64,000 nucleotides of DNA from Prochlorococcus sp. AG-388-F11 (GTDB lineage Bacteria; Cyanobacteriota; Cyanobacteriia; PCC-6307; Cyanobiaceae), in assembly GCA_003279845.1 (NCBI GenBank), contig QCGP01000006.1:1-64000 (forward strand). The letters are read 5' to 3'. This document shows, in pieces, positions 8,793-19,740 of this stretch. The position numbers were made by a program, and so were the translations under genes. The notes beneath the pieces are model-generated. The model was not told the origin of the DNA. It worked only from the letters and a program-made list of their open reading frames with translations, and ran no database searches. Position 1 is the stretch's first letter. Each line of letters starts with the position of its first letter.

Positions 8793-9854
8793 ATGCTTGA
8801 TTTAATTAAAAAAAATATAAATTTAAAAAGTGGAATAATATTGCTTTCTTTAGCTATATTTTTCCTATTCATAACTAATCCCTTCAAGAGAAATAAATCA
8901 AAGGACATATCTGATTTTATAGTTCTAGTTGAAAAAGGAATCCTCTCTGATTCAATTAATACCAGTGGTGAAGTAAAGGCAATTAGAACAACGAATATTG
9001 GACCTAGAAAACAGGGTTTAATTAAAGAAATTAAAGCAGAAGAAGGTGATTTTGTAAAAAAGGATCAAGTTTTAGCTTCCCTTGATGATAAGGACTTTAT
9101 ATATAAAATTGAAGAGCTTGAATTAAATGTAGAAAAACAAAAATCTGAATATTTTAGGAGGGAATACTTATATAAAGAAGGTGCAGTAAGCAAAGAAGAT
9201 TATGAAAGCTATAAAAACAAATACAACATTAGTAACGCGAAACTTAATGATGCAAAAGCAGAAAAAAGTTTCTATCTAATTAAAGCGCCCTATGAAGGTA
9301 AGATAACTGCAAAATATGCAGAAATAGGATCTTACGTTACACCAAGTACAAATTTAATTTCAGACCCAAAAACCAAAAACTTTATTTTTGAACTATCAGA
9401 GGGTCTCGAGATTGTTGCTAAAGTTCCTGAAAGTGACATTGGCAGAATAAAAATAGGTCAAGAAGCCTCTGTGAGAATAGAAGCTTATCCTTCAAAAAAA
9501 TATTTTGCCATAGTTAAAAGAATTGCCACAAGAGCTCTAAAAGATAATAATGTGACCTCATTTGAAGTGACTTTAAATTTTAAAGATATTACTGAAGAAA
9601 TAAAAATTGGAATGACTGCTGATCTTGAATTTAAAGTTGAAGGCAATGAAGAAAGAATCCTAGTACCAACAGTTTCAATTGTCACTGAAAAAGGTGAAAA
9701 AGGAATTTTGAAAGTTGATAAAAATAATTCTCCTAAATTTGAAAAAATTGAAATTGGTATTAGTAGTGGAAATAAAACTTCAGTTATTGATGGATTAGAA
9801 CCTGGAGATCAAATCTTTATTGATATTCCACCTTGGGCTAAGAAAAGGAAATGA
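8793..9854 (+). CDS. HlyD/RND-type efflux periplasmic adaptor subunit
   Basis: TSGEVKAIRTTNIGPRKQGLIKEIKAEEGDFVKKDQVLA biotinyl-lipoyl-like region, N-terminal TM. Confidence 0.85.
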   Translation: MLDLIKKNINLKSGIILLSLAIFFLFITNPFKRNKSKDISDFIVLVEKGILSDSINTSGEVKAIRTTNIGPRKQGLIKEIKAEEGDFVKKDQVLASLDDKDFIYKIEELELNVEKQKSEYFRREYLYKEGAVSKEDYESYKNKYNISNAKLNDAKAEKSFYLIKAPYEGKITAKYAEIGSYVTPSTNLISDPKTKNFIFELSEGLEIVAKVPESDIGRIKIGQEASVRIEAYPSKKYFAIVKRIATRALKDNNVTSFEVTLNFKDITEEIKIGMTADLEFKVEGNEERILVPTVSIVTEKGEKGILKVDKNNSPKFEKIEIGISSGNKTSVIDGLEPGDQIFIDIPPWAKKRK

Positions 9855-12781
9855 GTTTAAAATCTGAAGTCTCTAAAAAACCAATTTTACTTTTAGTAGA
9901 TGGCCATTCACTTGCTTTTAGAAGCTTCTATGCATTTAACAAAGGGATTGATGGAGGTTTAACTACCAAAGAGGGATTCCCTACAAGTGTCACCTATGGA
10001 TTTCTAAAAAGTCTCTTAGATAATTGCAAAAATATTAGTCCTGAGGGCGTATGTATTACTTTTGATACAGAAAAACCTACTTTCAGGCATGAATTAGATC
10101 CAAATTATAAGGCCAATAGAGATGTGGCTCCAGATGTTTTTTTTCAGGATATTGAACAACTAGAAATCATTTTAGAAGATAGTCTTAATTTACCAATTTT
10201 CAAATCTCCCGGTTACGAAGCAGATGATCTCTTAGGCACAATTGCAAATGATGCTTCTACTAAAGGATGGTGTGTAAATATTCTTTCTGGAGATCGGGAC
10301 TTATTTCAATTAGTTGATGATCAAAAGGATATTTATGTCCTTTATATGGGTGGTGGTCCATATGCAAAAAGTGGTAATCCTACCTTTATGAATGAAAATG
10401 GAGTAAAGGAAAAATTAGGAGTTGCTCCAGGAAGAGTAGTTGATCTTAAAGCTCTAACTGGAGATAGTTCTGATAATATTCCTGGAATTAAAGGCGTAGG
10501 TCCAAAAACTGCAATAAATCTACTAGGAGAAAACGATACACTTGATGGTATTTATCAGGCTTTGGACAAGATTCAGCAGAACAATGATAAAAAATATAAA
10601 GGATTCATCAAAGGTTCAGTTATAGAAAAGCTCAGAAACGATAAACATAATGCTTTTCTTTCCAGGGATTTAGCAAAAATAAATACTGAAGTGCCTTTGA
10701 TATTAAGTGATGGTTATGAATTAAAAAAAATAAATCAAGACCTTCTCTCAGAGTCACTGCAAAAACTTGAATTATCAACACTTCTTCGGCAAATTGATAT
10801 TTTCAATTCGACTTTCAGCAAAGGTGGTTTTAACAAAAATAATGTAGCTAAAGAGAAGGAAAAGGGACCAAAAGTCTCTAGTAAAAATGAATTAGATAAT
10901 AGTGAAAATAAAATCCCTAAAATCAACGTAACTGTTGTAAATGATTTTGAATTACTTGATAAATTAATTCAAAGATTAGACAAGTCCAATGAGATAGTTT
11001 CTTTAGATACAGAGACCAATAGTTTAAGTCCAATCGATGCAGAACTTGTTGGAATAGGATTTTGTCTTGGAGAAGAAATTGATGATTTATTTTATATACC
11101 GCTTGGTCATCAAACAAAAAAAGAGAAGTCAAATCAATTATCAATTGAAGATGTTTTCTCAAAACTAAGGACTTGGATAGAAGATCCAAAAAAAGAAAAG
11201 GCACTCCAAAATTCTAAATTTGACAGGCAAATATTTTTTAATCATGGACTTGATCTCAAAGGCGTAACCTTTGACACCCTTTTAGCAGATTACCTTCTAA
11301 ATAATCAGGAGAAGCATGGGTTAAGTGAAATTAGTTTTAGATTATTTGGATTTAAGCCTCCTTCATTTAAGGAAACAGTTGGAAAAAATAAAGACTTTTC
11401 ATTTGTTGATATTGATGAAGCAAGTATTTACTGCGGTTATGATGTATTTCTAACTTTTAAGATTGTCAAAATTTTTAAAGAAAGATTTTTAACGGAAAAA
11501 GATGAATTAATCAAATTGTTCGAAGAAATCGAGCTGCCTTTAGAGCCGGTATTGTCCCAAATGGAAATGAACGGAATAACCATCGATATCCCTTATTTAG
11601 ATGAACTCTCAAAAGAACTAAAAAGTACCTTAGAAGATATTGAGGGTAAGGTTTATGAATTAGCAGAAGAAAACTTTAATCTATCTTCACCAAAACAACT
11701 TGGTGAGATCTTGTTTGAAAAACTAAATTTGGATAAAAAGAAATCACGAAAAACTAAAACAGGATGGAGTACAGATGCAGTAGTTCTTGAACGCCTAGTC
11801 GAGGAACATGAAATAATCCAACATTTAATAAAGCATAGAACTCTTAGCAAATTACTTAGCACTTACATTGATGCTCTTCCAAATCTTATTAACCAAAAGA
11901 CAGGAAGGGTTCATACAAACTTTAATCAAGCTGCTACAGCGACTGGGAGACTAAGCAGTAGCAATCCTAATCTTCAAAATATCCCCGTTAGGACTGAATT
12001 TAGTAGGAGAATCAGAAAAGCATTCTTGCCTGAAAAAAATTGGAAACTTTTATCAGCTGATTATTCTCAGATCGAATTAAGAATCCTTGCTCACTTAGCG
12101 GATGAAGAAATACTAATTAATGCTTTTCATAAAAATGATGACATTCATTCTTTGACTGCAAGATTAATTTTCGAGAGAGAAGAAATATCTTCCGACGAAA
12201 GAAGAGTTGGGAAAACAATAAATTTTGGAGTTATCTATGGTATGGGTATAAAAAAGTTTGCCCGTTCAACAGGAGTAAGTACTCCAGAGGCAAAAGAATT
12301 CCTAATAAAATACAAAGAAAGATATTCAAAAATTTTCAAATTTCTTGAACTCCAAGAAAGGCTTGCCTTATCAAAAGGTTATGTTAAAACAATTTTTGGC
12401 CGAAAAAGAGAATTTAAGTTTGACAAAAATGGACTTGGAAGATTAATAGGGAAGGATCCTTACGAAATTGACCTGCAATCTGCAAGAAGGGCTGGCATGG
12501 AAGCACAGTCATTAAGAGCTGCAGCTAACGCACCAATTCAGGGTTCAAGTGCAGACATCATCAAAATTGCAATGGTTCAACTAAATAAGAAATTCATAGA
12601 AATGAATGTTCCCGCAAAAATGCTTTTACAAGTACATGATGAATTATTGTTTGAAGTTGAACCAGATTCTTTGGAAATTACGACAAAATTAGTAAAGAAG
12701 ACTATGGAAGATTGTGTAAAATTAAATGTGCCTCTTTTAGTTGATATTGGTATTGGAGACAATTGGATGGAGACAAAATAA
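9851..12781 (+). CDS. polA: DNA polymerase I
   Basis: 5'-nuclease, DEDD exonuclease (SLDTETNSLSP) and polymerase motifs (SADYSQIELRILAHLA, QVHDELLFEV). Confidence 0.98.
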   Translation: MSLKSEVSKKPILLLVDGHSLAFRSFYAFNKGIDGGLTTKEGFPTSVTYGFLKSLLDNCKNISPEGVCITFDTEKPTFRHELDPNYKANRDVAPDVFFQDIEQLEIILEDSLNLPIFKSPGYEADDLLGTIANDASTKGWCVNILSGDRDLFQLVDDQKDIYVLYMGGGPYAKSGNPTFMNENGVKEKLGVAPGRVVDLKALTGDSSDNIPGIKGVGPKTAINLLGENDTLDGIYQALDKIQQNNDKKYKGFIKGSVIEKLRNDKHNAFLSRDLAKINTEVPLILSDGYELKKINQDLLSESLQKLELSTLLRQIDIFNSTFSKGGFNKNNVAKEKEKGPKVSSKNELDNSENKIPKINVTVVNDFELLDKLIQRLDKSNEIVSLDTETNSLSPIDAELVGIGFCLGEEIDDLFYIPLGHQTKKEKSNQLSIEDVFSKLRTWIEDPKKEKALQNSKFDRQIFFNHGLDLKGVTFDTLLADYLLNNQEKHGLSEISFRLFGFKPPSFKETVGKNKDFSFVDIDEASIYCGYDVFLTFKIVKIFKERFLTEKDELIKLFEEIELPLEPVLSQMEMNGITIDIPYLDELSKELKSTLEDIEGKVYELAEENFNLSSPKQLGEILFEKLNLDKKKSRKTKTGWSTDAVVLERLVEEHEIIQHLIKHRTLSKLLSTYIDALPNLINQKTGRVHTNFNQAATATGRLSSSNPNLQNIPVRTEFSRRIRKAFLPEKNWKLLSADYSQIELRILAHLADEEILINAFHKNDDIHSLTARLIFEREEISSDERRVGKTINFGVIYGMGIKKFARSTGVSTPEAKEFLIKYKERYSKIFKFLELQERLALSKGYVKTIFGRKREFKFDKNGLGRLIGKDPYEIDLQSARRAGMEAQSLRAAANAPIQGSSADIIKIAMVQLNKKFIEMNVPAKMLLQVHDELLFEVEPDSLEITTKLVKKTMEDCVKLNVPLLVDIGIGDNWMETK

Positions 12782-12805
12782 ACCTTATGAAATACTTAAT
12801 TTAAG

Positions 12806-14275
12806 ATGATCAAACTTTTTAATACTTTAAGCAAAAGAGTTGAGGTTTTTAAGCCTATTGATGATGTAGTAAAAATTTATTGTTGTGGAGTAACTGTTTA
12901 TGATTTATGTCACCTCGGTCATGCCAGAAGTTACATAGCTTGGGATGTATTGAGAAGATTTTTAATTTACAGTAATTTCAAAGTGAAGTATGTTCAAAAT
13001 TTTACAGATATTGATGACAAGATCTTAAAAAGAGCTAGAGAAGAAAGAAGTTCAATGAAGGAAGTATCTGAAAAAAATATTATTGAATTTCATAAAGATA
13101 TGGATTCTTTAGGAATAATGCGTCCCGATAGTATGCCAAGAGCAACTAATCATATATGCAATATCTGCTCCTTCATAACAATCCTTGAGAACAAAGGTTA
13201 TGCATACTCTAGGGATGGAGATGTTTATTATTCTGTTTTTAAAAATAAAAATTATGGAAAGCTAAGTAATCAAAATATACAAGAACAAAATATTAATCAG
13301 CAAGGAAGAATGGCTAATGATGAAAATAGTAAAAAACTTAACCCGCAAGATTTTGCACTATGGAAAAAAGCCAAAGATGATGAACCATTTTTTGATTCGC
13401 CATGGGGTAAAGGTAGGCCGGGATGGCATATTGAATGTTCGGCGATGGTTAAAGATGAATTAGGAGATACTATTGATATCCATTTAGGTGGTTCTGATTT
13501 GATTTTTCCACATCATGAGAATGAAATCGCCCAATCAGAAGCAGCCAATGGCAAAAAGCTAGCGAATTATTGGTTACACAATGGGATGGTCAATGTAAAT
13601 GGACAAAAGATGAGTAAATCCCTTAAAAATTTTAAAACTATCAGAGAACTAATTAAGTCAGGTATAAGCCCTATGACCTTGCGATATTTTGTTATGACTG
13701 TGAATTATAGAAAACCACTTGATTTTACTGAAGAAGCTTTAAGGAGTGCTTCAGAAGCTTGGAAAAACATTAATGTAGCCCTTTCTTTTATGGACCTTAC
13801 AAAAGGTGCTTTTAAATCTATTGATAAAAATAAATCTATCGAAGAAGAATATAAAGAGAAAATAAGCTTTGAATTATCTCAAAAAAAGCTTAAATTTTCT
13901 GAGGCTCTGGGAAATGACCTTAATACAGCAGGTGCTATTGCAATTATTTACGATTTAGCAAAACCATTAAAAAACTTTTTAAACCAATTTCAAAGGGTCG
14001 AAGGTTTTAAAATAGACCTAAATGAAAAATTCTTTCTAATTGAGAATTTTAAAATTCTTGAAAAGTTGACTGAGGTACTTGGTCTTAAAAAAGAGGTTTT
14101 AGTAAAAGAAAGTAAAATAACAGAAGAAGAAATATCAACGCTTATTAATGAAAGATTGAAATCAAAAAAGGAAAAGAATTATACGAAGGCCGATGAAATT
14201 AGGAATTTGTTAAAAGAAAAAGGTATTGAACTTATTGATCAATCAAAGGAAATAACAACATGGATAAGGATCTAA
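12806..14275 (+). CDS. cysS: cysteinyl-tRNA synthetase
   Basis: YCCGVTVYDLCHLGHARSY, GWHIECSAM, KMSKSLKNF. Confidence 0.98.
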   Translation: MIKLFNTLSKRVEVFKPIDDVVKIYCCGVTVYDLCHLGHARSYIAWDVLRRFLIYSNFKVKYVQNFTDIDDKILKRAREERSSMKEVSEKNIIEFHKDMDSLGIMRPDSMPRATNHICNICSFITILENKGYAYSRDGDVYYSVFKNKNYGKLSNQNIQEQNINQQGRMANDENSKKLNPQDFALWKKAKDDEPFFDSPWGKGRPGWHIECSAMVKDELGDTIDIHLGGSDLIFPHHENEIAQSEAANGKKLANYWLHNGMVNVNGQKMSKSLKNFKTIRELIKSGISPMTLRYFVMTVNYRKPLDFTEEALRSASEAWKNINVALSFMDLTKGAFKSIDKNKSIEEEYKEKISFELSQKKLKFSEALGNDLNTAGAIAIIYDLAKPLKNFLNQFQRVEGFKIDLNEKFFLIENFKILEKLTEVLGLKKEVLVKESKITEEEISTLINERLKSKKEKNYTKADEIRNLLKEKGIELIDQSKEITTWIRI

Positions 14276-14357
14276 ATTTTAAGAAAAAAAGCAATTTGAA
14301 ATTTTTGTTTTTTAAATACACCTTTAAATGGGAAGATATTAGAAATATCAGAGAAAA

Positions 14358-15587
14358 TTGAAATACATCACTGTTCTAGGTTCTACTGGTTCAATTGGGA
14401 CTCAAACTCTCGAAATAGCTAGTGAGCAGCCTGATAAGTTTAAAGCCGTAGCTCTTTCGGCAGGAAGAAATATTAATTTATTAACCGAACAAGTTAAAAC
14501 ACATAAACCAGAAGTAGTTGCGATTGAGGATGAAAATCTCATAGAAGATTTAAAAGATAATATTAATAACTTAGATTTGGATAGTGCTCCCTTGGTTTTG
14601 AGTGGAAAGGAGGGGATTAACGCAGTTGCAGCATGGGGTAATGCAGATATTGTGGTTACAGGGATAGTAGGATGTGCAGGCTTAATTCCAACAATGTCAG
14701 CAATTAATGCGGGGAAAAATATTGCACTTGCTAACAAAGAAACTTTAATTGCGGCAGGACCAATTGTTATTCCTGCATTAAAGAAAAATAATAGTAGGCT
14801 TTTACCTGCTGATTCAGAACACTCTGCTATCTTTCAATGTTTACAAGGATTACCTAATTATGAAAATGCAGATTTTTCAACAGGAGAGATCCCTAAAGGT
14901 TTAAAAGCTATACACTTGACAGCTTCAGGTGGTGCTTTCAGAGATTGGGCCGTTGAGGATTTAAAGCATGTCACAGTGGAAGATGCAACTTCACATCCTA
15001 ATTGGGATATGGGAAAAAAAATAACTGTAGATTCTGCAACTCTTATGAATAAAGGATTAGAAGTTATAGAAGCTCATTATTTATTTGGGACCTCTTACGA
15101 AAATATCGAAATAGTTATCCACCCTCAAAGTATTATTCATTCAATGATCGAGATGGAAGATTCTTCAGTATTAGCTCAATTAGGTTGGCCAGATATGAAA
15201 CTACCTATTTTATATGCGATGAGCTGGCCTGAAAGATTTAAAACAAATTGGAAAAGATTAAACCTAAGTGAAATTGGAAAATTAACTTTTAATGAGCCCG
15301 ACGAGTTTAAATATCCATGCATGGGACTTGCCTATGCCGCAGGAAAATCTTCTGGGACTATGCCTGCAGTCTTAAATGCTGCTAATGAAATGGCTGTTGA
15401 ACAATTCCTTAAAGAAAAAATTTCTTTTCAAGAAATTCCAACATTTATAAGTAAAGCTTGTGAATCACATATGGAGAATTTGAATTTGAGTCCCGAATTG
15501 GAGGATATTCTTGAAGTAGACAAGTGGGCCAGACTTTTTGTTGAGCAAGAAATTAAAAAAGGGAAAAAATACGTAAGTATTGGTTAA
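14358..15587 (+). CDS. dxr: 1-deoxy-D-xylulose 5-phosphate reductoisomerase
   Basis: [41 protein letters not shown] start. Confidence 0.97.
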   Translation: MKYITVLGSTGSIGTQTLEIASEQPDKFKAVALSAGRNINLLTEQVKTHKPEVVAIEDENLIEDLKDNINNLDLDSAPLVLSGKEGINAVAAWGNADIVVTGIVGCAGLIPTMSAINAGKNIALANKETLIAAGPIVIPALKKNNSRLLPADSEHSAIFQCLQGLPNYENADFSTGEIPKGLKAIHLTASGGAFRDWAVEDLKHVTVEDATSHPNWDMGKKITVDSATLMNKGLEVIEAHYLFGTSYENIEIVIHPQSIIHSMIEMEDSSVLAQLGWPDMKLPILYAMSWPERFKTNWKRLNLSEIGKLTFNEPDEFKYPCMGLAYAAGKSSGTMPAVLNAANEMAVEQFLKEKISFQEIPTFISKACESHMENLNLSPELEDILEVDKWARLFVEQEIKKGKKYVSIG

Positions 15588-15666
15588 AAGTAAATATTAA
15601 AAGTCACCAGACTAAACATTTCTTACGACTATTGGATGCTGAACTTATAAACAAAGTCTTTAAAAT

Positions 15667-16353
15667 TTATGCCACCCTGAATTCTCGTTTCATATTCATT
15701 TCGGGCAAGTCATTCATTGAATCTCTCCATTCCTGAGCCCACTCACTTTGACTATGTCTATAAATTCTAATTAGTTCATCTACAGAAGAATCATGATAAT
15801 CAACTCTAAGGTCTAAAAGGGGAAAGCCTAGTTCTCCGCTTACCTTTAGGGCGCTTGAGGTTGAACGGGGGCTTCGTCTATCTCCACCTATATTTTCTCC
15901 TGCATTAAGAGCATCAAGTAGTCTTTTCCCTAATTTAATATTTGGATCACTTTTTTTAAAAACATCAGCCATCACCTCAAGGACTTCAATATTCTCTAGA
16001 AAATTGCCAGCTACAGAAAAGTTTTGTCCACTTATATGTCCGCTTGTCTGAAAACATTCTTGACCTGTCCAGCATGCGCTTCTCCCATACTTATCAATTA
16101 AGTGAACCTGTCTTTTTTCTCGGCCAAAATCTTCTTTAATTAAATCTTCCAAAACAATTTTTGAATCAGAACAGGATTGGAGTGACTCAAGACTTCTTAA
16201 TCCTAAATACGGATTAGTTTGCCCTTGAGTTGCAACAGCACCAACCTGTGATCTAACGAATGAAACTGTTGAGCCAACAGCTATATGACAAGAAGAAACT
16301 GCAACACCAAATCTATTTTTTAAAGGATCAAAACCAATAATTGAAAATGTCAT
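15667..16353 (-). CDS. DUF1028 family protein
   Basis: TFSIIGFDPLKNRFGVAVSSCHIAVGS...GAVATQGQTNPYLG...GGDRRSPRSTSSALKV...DLRVDYH. Confidence 0.88.
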   Translation of the reverse strand: MTFSIIGFDPLKNRFGVAVSSCHIAVGSTVSFVRSQVGAVATQGQTNPYLGLRSLESLQSCSDSKIVLEDLIKEDFGREKRQVHLIDKYGRSACWTGQECFQTSGHISGQNFSVAGNFLENIEVLEVMADVFKKSDPNIKLGKRLLDALNAGENIGGDRRSPRSTSSALKVSGELGFPLLDLRVDYHDSSVDELIRIYRHSQSEWAQEWRDSMNDLPEMNMKREFRVA

Positions 16354-17631
16354 TTATATCATTAGAGGCTTGTCTAAAAAATTCTTATCAATGGAAAATA
16401 TTGTATTTAATAAAACCTCAATACCATTAGCACATTGATCAAGAGAAGTATATTCCTTATAGGAATGACTCAGACCATTCCTGCTTGGGACAAAGATCAT
16501 AACCATAGGACAGATCCTTCCTATTTCTTGTGAGTCATGACTTGCTTTGCTTGGTAAGATTCCAGTTTTAAATCCCAACTTTTCAGATTCATGAAATGAA
16601 GAGCTCACTAATTTAGGGCATGACTTAGTGGGAATCACTTCAAATTGAGGTTCTATCTGTACTACGCATCCAGTAACTTCTTGAATTTCTGAGCATAGAT
16701 TCTCAATTCTTAAACTCATTTTCCCAATTACATCTTCATCCAAATCTCTCATATCTATAGTGAATACTACCTCTCCTGGAATAACATTTGCCGCATTTGG
16801 ATGTAATTTCAATTTACCAACTGTTGCGACTGCACTTTCAGAAGTAGTTTTAGCAATCTGTTCAATGCCAACAATAATTTTAGAGGCGGCCAAAAGTGCA
16901 TCATTTCTATTTGACATCGGTGTAGTTCCTGCATGATTTGCCTGGCCTGTAACTTTAACGGTTATTCTTTTTTGACCTACTATTCCATTAACAATTCCGA
17001 TATCCAAACCACCATCTTCTAGAACCTTTCCCTGTTCAACATGTAATTCAAGAAAAGCGAATATATCTTTTTTACTTCTTGCCGCACTTTTAATCTCAAG
17101 CCAATTTCCACCAATCCGAGAAAGATTATCAATTATTGAACAAAAATTACTGGTAATAAAATCTTCTTCGTTTACAGATAAATTGCCTGTAAAGCCTTTA
17201 CAACCAATCATTGTCGATTCTTCATCAGCAAAGACAATTATTTCAAATGGTCTATTTAATTTAATGTCATTTTCCTGAAGGAAAAAAGCAATTTCAATTC
17301 CTGCAATTACTCCTAAAGTTCCATCGTACTTACCTCCCTTTGGAACAGTGTCGAGATGAGATCCAGTAACAATAGGAGGTAAATTATTATCATGACCATC
17401 TAATCTTGCAATAATATTTCCTGCAGTATCTATTCTTATTTTTAAACCTAAGTCCTTAAGGGTTTTCATACAAAAATTTCTTGCATATATATCTTCATCA
17501 GAAAAACCTCTTCTTGAAACAGAACCATTCTCAGAAGCTCCGATTGAAGAAAAAGAATTTATCAATTCCTGGATTCTATCCCTATTTATTACCTGTGGCT
17601 CTAGGATATTCAATCCAGCACTATAGCTCAT
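16354..17631 (-). CDS. M20-family N-carbamoyl-L-amino acid hydrolase / allantoate amidohydrolase-like
   Basis: GSHLDTVPKGGKYDGTLGV, FADEEST, LELHVEQG, ANHAGTTPMSNRND, NAANVIPGEVVFTIDMRD, SHDSQEIG. Confidence 0.92.
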   Translation of the reverse strand: MSYSAGLNILEPQVINRDRIQELINSFSSIGASENGSVSRRGFSDEDIYARNFCMKTLKDLGLKIRIDTAGNIIARLDGHDNNLPPIVTGSHLDTVPKGGKYDGTLGVIAGIEIAFFLQENDIKLNRPFEIIVFADEESTMIGCKGFTGNLSVNEEDFITSNFCSIIDNLSRIGGNWLEIKSAARSKKDIFAFLELHVEQGKVLEDGGLDIGIVNGIVGQKRITVKVTGQANHAGTTPMSNRNDALLAASKIIVGIEQIAKTTSESAVATVGKLKLHPNAANVIPGEVVFTIDMRDLDEDVIGKMSLRIENLCSEIQEVTGCVVQIEPQFEVIPTKSCPKLVSSSFHESEKLGFKTGILPSKASHDSQEIGRICPMVMIFVPSRNGLSHSYKEYTSLDQCANGIEVLLNTIFSIDKNFLDKPLMI

Positions 17632-17723
17632 ACTTCTATTACTTAATCGTATTTAAGGTCTCTTATTTTTCAAATAAAACCTGTATTGGTTTACACCTTT
17701 TCAGAAATTAATTTAGGGACGAA

Positions 17724-19736
17724 TTAAACTTTCCAACCCAAATTATCAGCCATCTTTTGAGCCTTATCTGGGATATCATCAATTATAAAAATCTTATATA
17801 AGATCTGAACGCTTAAAAGATGATTGATTATTGCATCCAATTGTACTTTTTTTGAGGCATCAAGCCCTGAGCTAAAAAATTTATTCAGCAAATTATTTAC
17901 TTCTGTTTCATCCAAGATTCCAAATTCTCTTATCCTCTCAGGACTTAAAAATTCATTCATAATTTCCTGCATAGAACTTAAATTATTTTTATCTGCATGA
18001 GAAGGGGGAGCCATGAAAGGAAATTTTTCACGTTTATACAATGTTTCAGGCAGCAAACCTGACATAGCTTCTCTTAAAACATACTTCTCGATATTGTCTT
18101 TAATCCTAAATTCAGGGGGGACAGCAACAGCAGCTTCAGCTAGATGATGATCTAAAAATGCAGGTCTGGCTTCCATTGAATTTGCCATATCCACTCTATC
18201 TCCACCCCATGTGAGTATTTGGCCCTCAAGCATAGTCTTCATCCAAACGTACTGAGCCTGATCAATTGCGTATCTATCTTCTAACTGTTCAAGATCAAGT
18301 TCTCCAAAAATTGCTGCCCCGGGATCATAATTTTCCGTTATCTCTTTATATTTACTTGAGACTAGACTTTTTGCATAAGTTTCACATGCAAGCCAAGGTT
18401 GCAGGCAACTTGGCGTAAATCCTAAAAATTCATTGAAAGATTGATTACTTATCTCTTCATTAGCAAGCATCGCGCCCTTAAAAATATCATTTGAATTTTC
18501 TAGTTTTTCTTTAAGATTCTCAGATTCTGAATTAGAAATTCCGACCCCATAGGTATACATATCTTTTCTAAAAGCAGGATAGCCACCAAACAATTCATCT
18601 GAACCCTCTCCTGTCATAACGACCTTATAATCGAGCTCATTCACTCTTTTACTCATAAGGTATTTTGCAATTGCAAGGGTGTTATAAATAGATCTTTCAG
18701 TAAACCATAGAACCTTTTCAAAATTCCCATACAGATCATCTCCATTTATTTTTAAAATTTCATGATCTGCATTTGTGGCGAGAGCCATCTCTTTTGCTAT
18801 CGAAGTTTCATCATATCTTTCATCACTGAAACCAATCGTAAATGCCTTTACTGATTTTTGACTTATGGCAGAAGCCAATCCCAAAATTGAGCAACTATCA
18901 ATTCCACCGGACAAATAACAGCCGACCGGAACGTCAGCGACCATTCTTAATTCAACTGCTCTCAACAATTCTTTCCTAATATTTTCAATAAAGTATTTTT
19001 CACTTTTATCTCTTTCATAAGTGTTTTTCTTTGGGAAATTTATATCCCAGAATTTTTCCTCTGTTATCTGAAATTTATTATTTACTCTTTTGACTTTAAG
19101 GATATATCCGGGCTTAACTTGTTTAACACCGGCGAATGCTGTAGAGCCAGGGACCATGACCTGCATCAGTTGATGAACCAGTCCTTCACCCGTAAATTTT
19201 CTTTCAACTGATGGATGGGCAAATAATACTTTTAATTCAGAGCCGAATATTAAGGAATCATCGGTCTCAATCCAGTATTGAGGTTTAATCCCAAATCGGT
19301 CTCTTACAAGATAAAGACAATCCTGTTCTGCATCAAACAATGAAAAGGCAAATTCTCCTCGCAGATAAGATAATGATTCATCAATGCCATATTTCTCATA
19401 AAGTCTAAGCAATATTTCCGAATCACTTTTTGAAGAGAAGCTTACGCCCTGGGCAATAAGATCAGCCCTGATTCTTTGAAAGTCATAAAATTCACCGTTA
19501 TGTGCCATAAGAATATGATTTTCGGCACCTCCGACAAAAGGCTGTCTGGCTCGATTTTCATTTAAATCTATTATTGATAATCTCGCATGACAGAATCCTG
19601 CAGAAGCATCTTCTGATAATTTATATCCAAAACCGTCCGGTCCACGATGGCTTTGAATAGCCGCCATATTTACAAGAATCTGAGGCTCAACAGATTTATC
19701 TTTTGATTTATTAAAAACCCCGCCTATTCCACACAT
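17724..19736 (-). CDS. asparagine synthase (glutamine-hydrolysing)-family protein
   Basis: MCGIGGVF N-terminal nucleophile, SHRGPDGFG, PP-loop VGCYLSGGIDSCSILGLA, TGEGSDELFGGY. Confidence 0.93.
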   Translation of the reverse strand: MCGIGGVFNKSKDKSVEPQILVNMAAIQSHRGPDGFGYKLSEDASAGFCHARLSIIDLNENRARQPFVGGAENHILMAHNGEFYDFQRIRADLIAQGVSFSSKSDSEILLRLYEKYGIDESLSYLRGEFAFSLFDAEQDCLYLVRDRFGIKPQYWIETDDSLIFGSELKVLFAHPSVERKFTGEGLVHQLMQVMVPGSTAFAGVKQVKPGYILKVKRVNNKFQITEEKFWDINFPKKNTYERDKSEKYFIENIRKELLRAVELRMVADVPVGCYLSGGIDSCSILGLASAISQKSVKAFTIGFSDERYDETSIAKEMALATNADHEILKINGDDLYGNFEKVLWFTERSIYNTLAIAKYLMSKRVNELDYKVVMTGEGSDELFGGYPAFRKDMYTYGVGISNSESENLKEKLENSNDIFKGAMLANEEISNQSFNEFLGFTPSCLQPWLACETYAKSLVSSKYKEITENYDPGAAIFGELDLEQLEDRYAIDQAQYVWMKTMLEGQILTWGGDRVDMANSMEARPAFLDHHLAEAAVAVPPEFRIKDNIEKYVLREAMSGLLPETLYKREKFPFMAPPSHADKNNLSSMQEIMNEFLSPERIREFGILDETEVNNLLNKFFSSGLDASKKVQLDAIINHLLSVQILYKIFIIDDIPDKAQKMADNLGWKV

Positions 19737-19740
19737 CTAG

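Noticed and set aside
9485-9685. Antisense ORFs inside the HlyD-like gene and polA (9485-9685, 10735-10926, 10923-11204, 11653-11862, 12577-12762)
   Set aside because: Fully within well-supported plus-strand genes, low-complexity translations
14402-14737. 111-aa antisense ORF in dxr
   Set aside because: Shadow ORF of dxr coding frame
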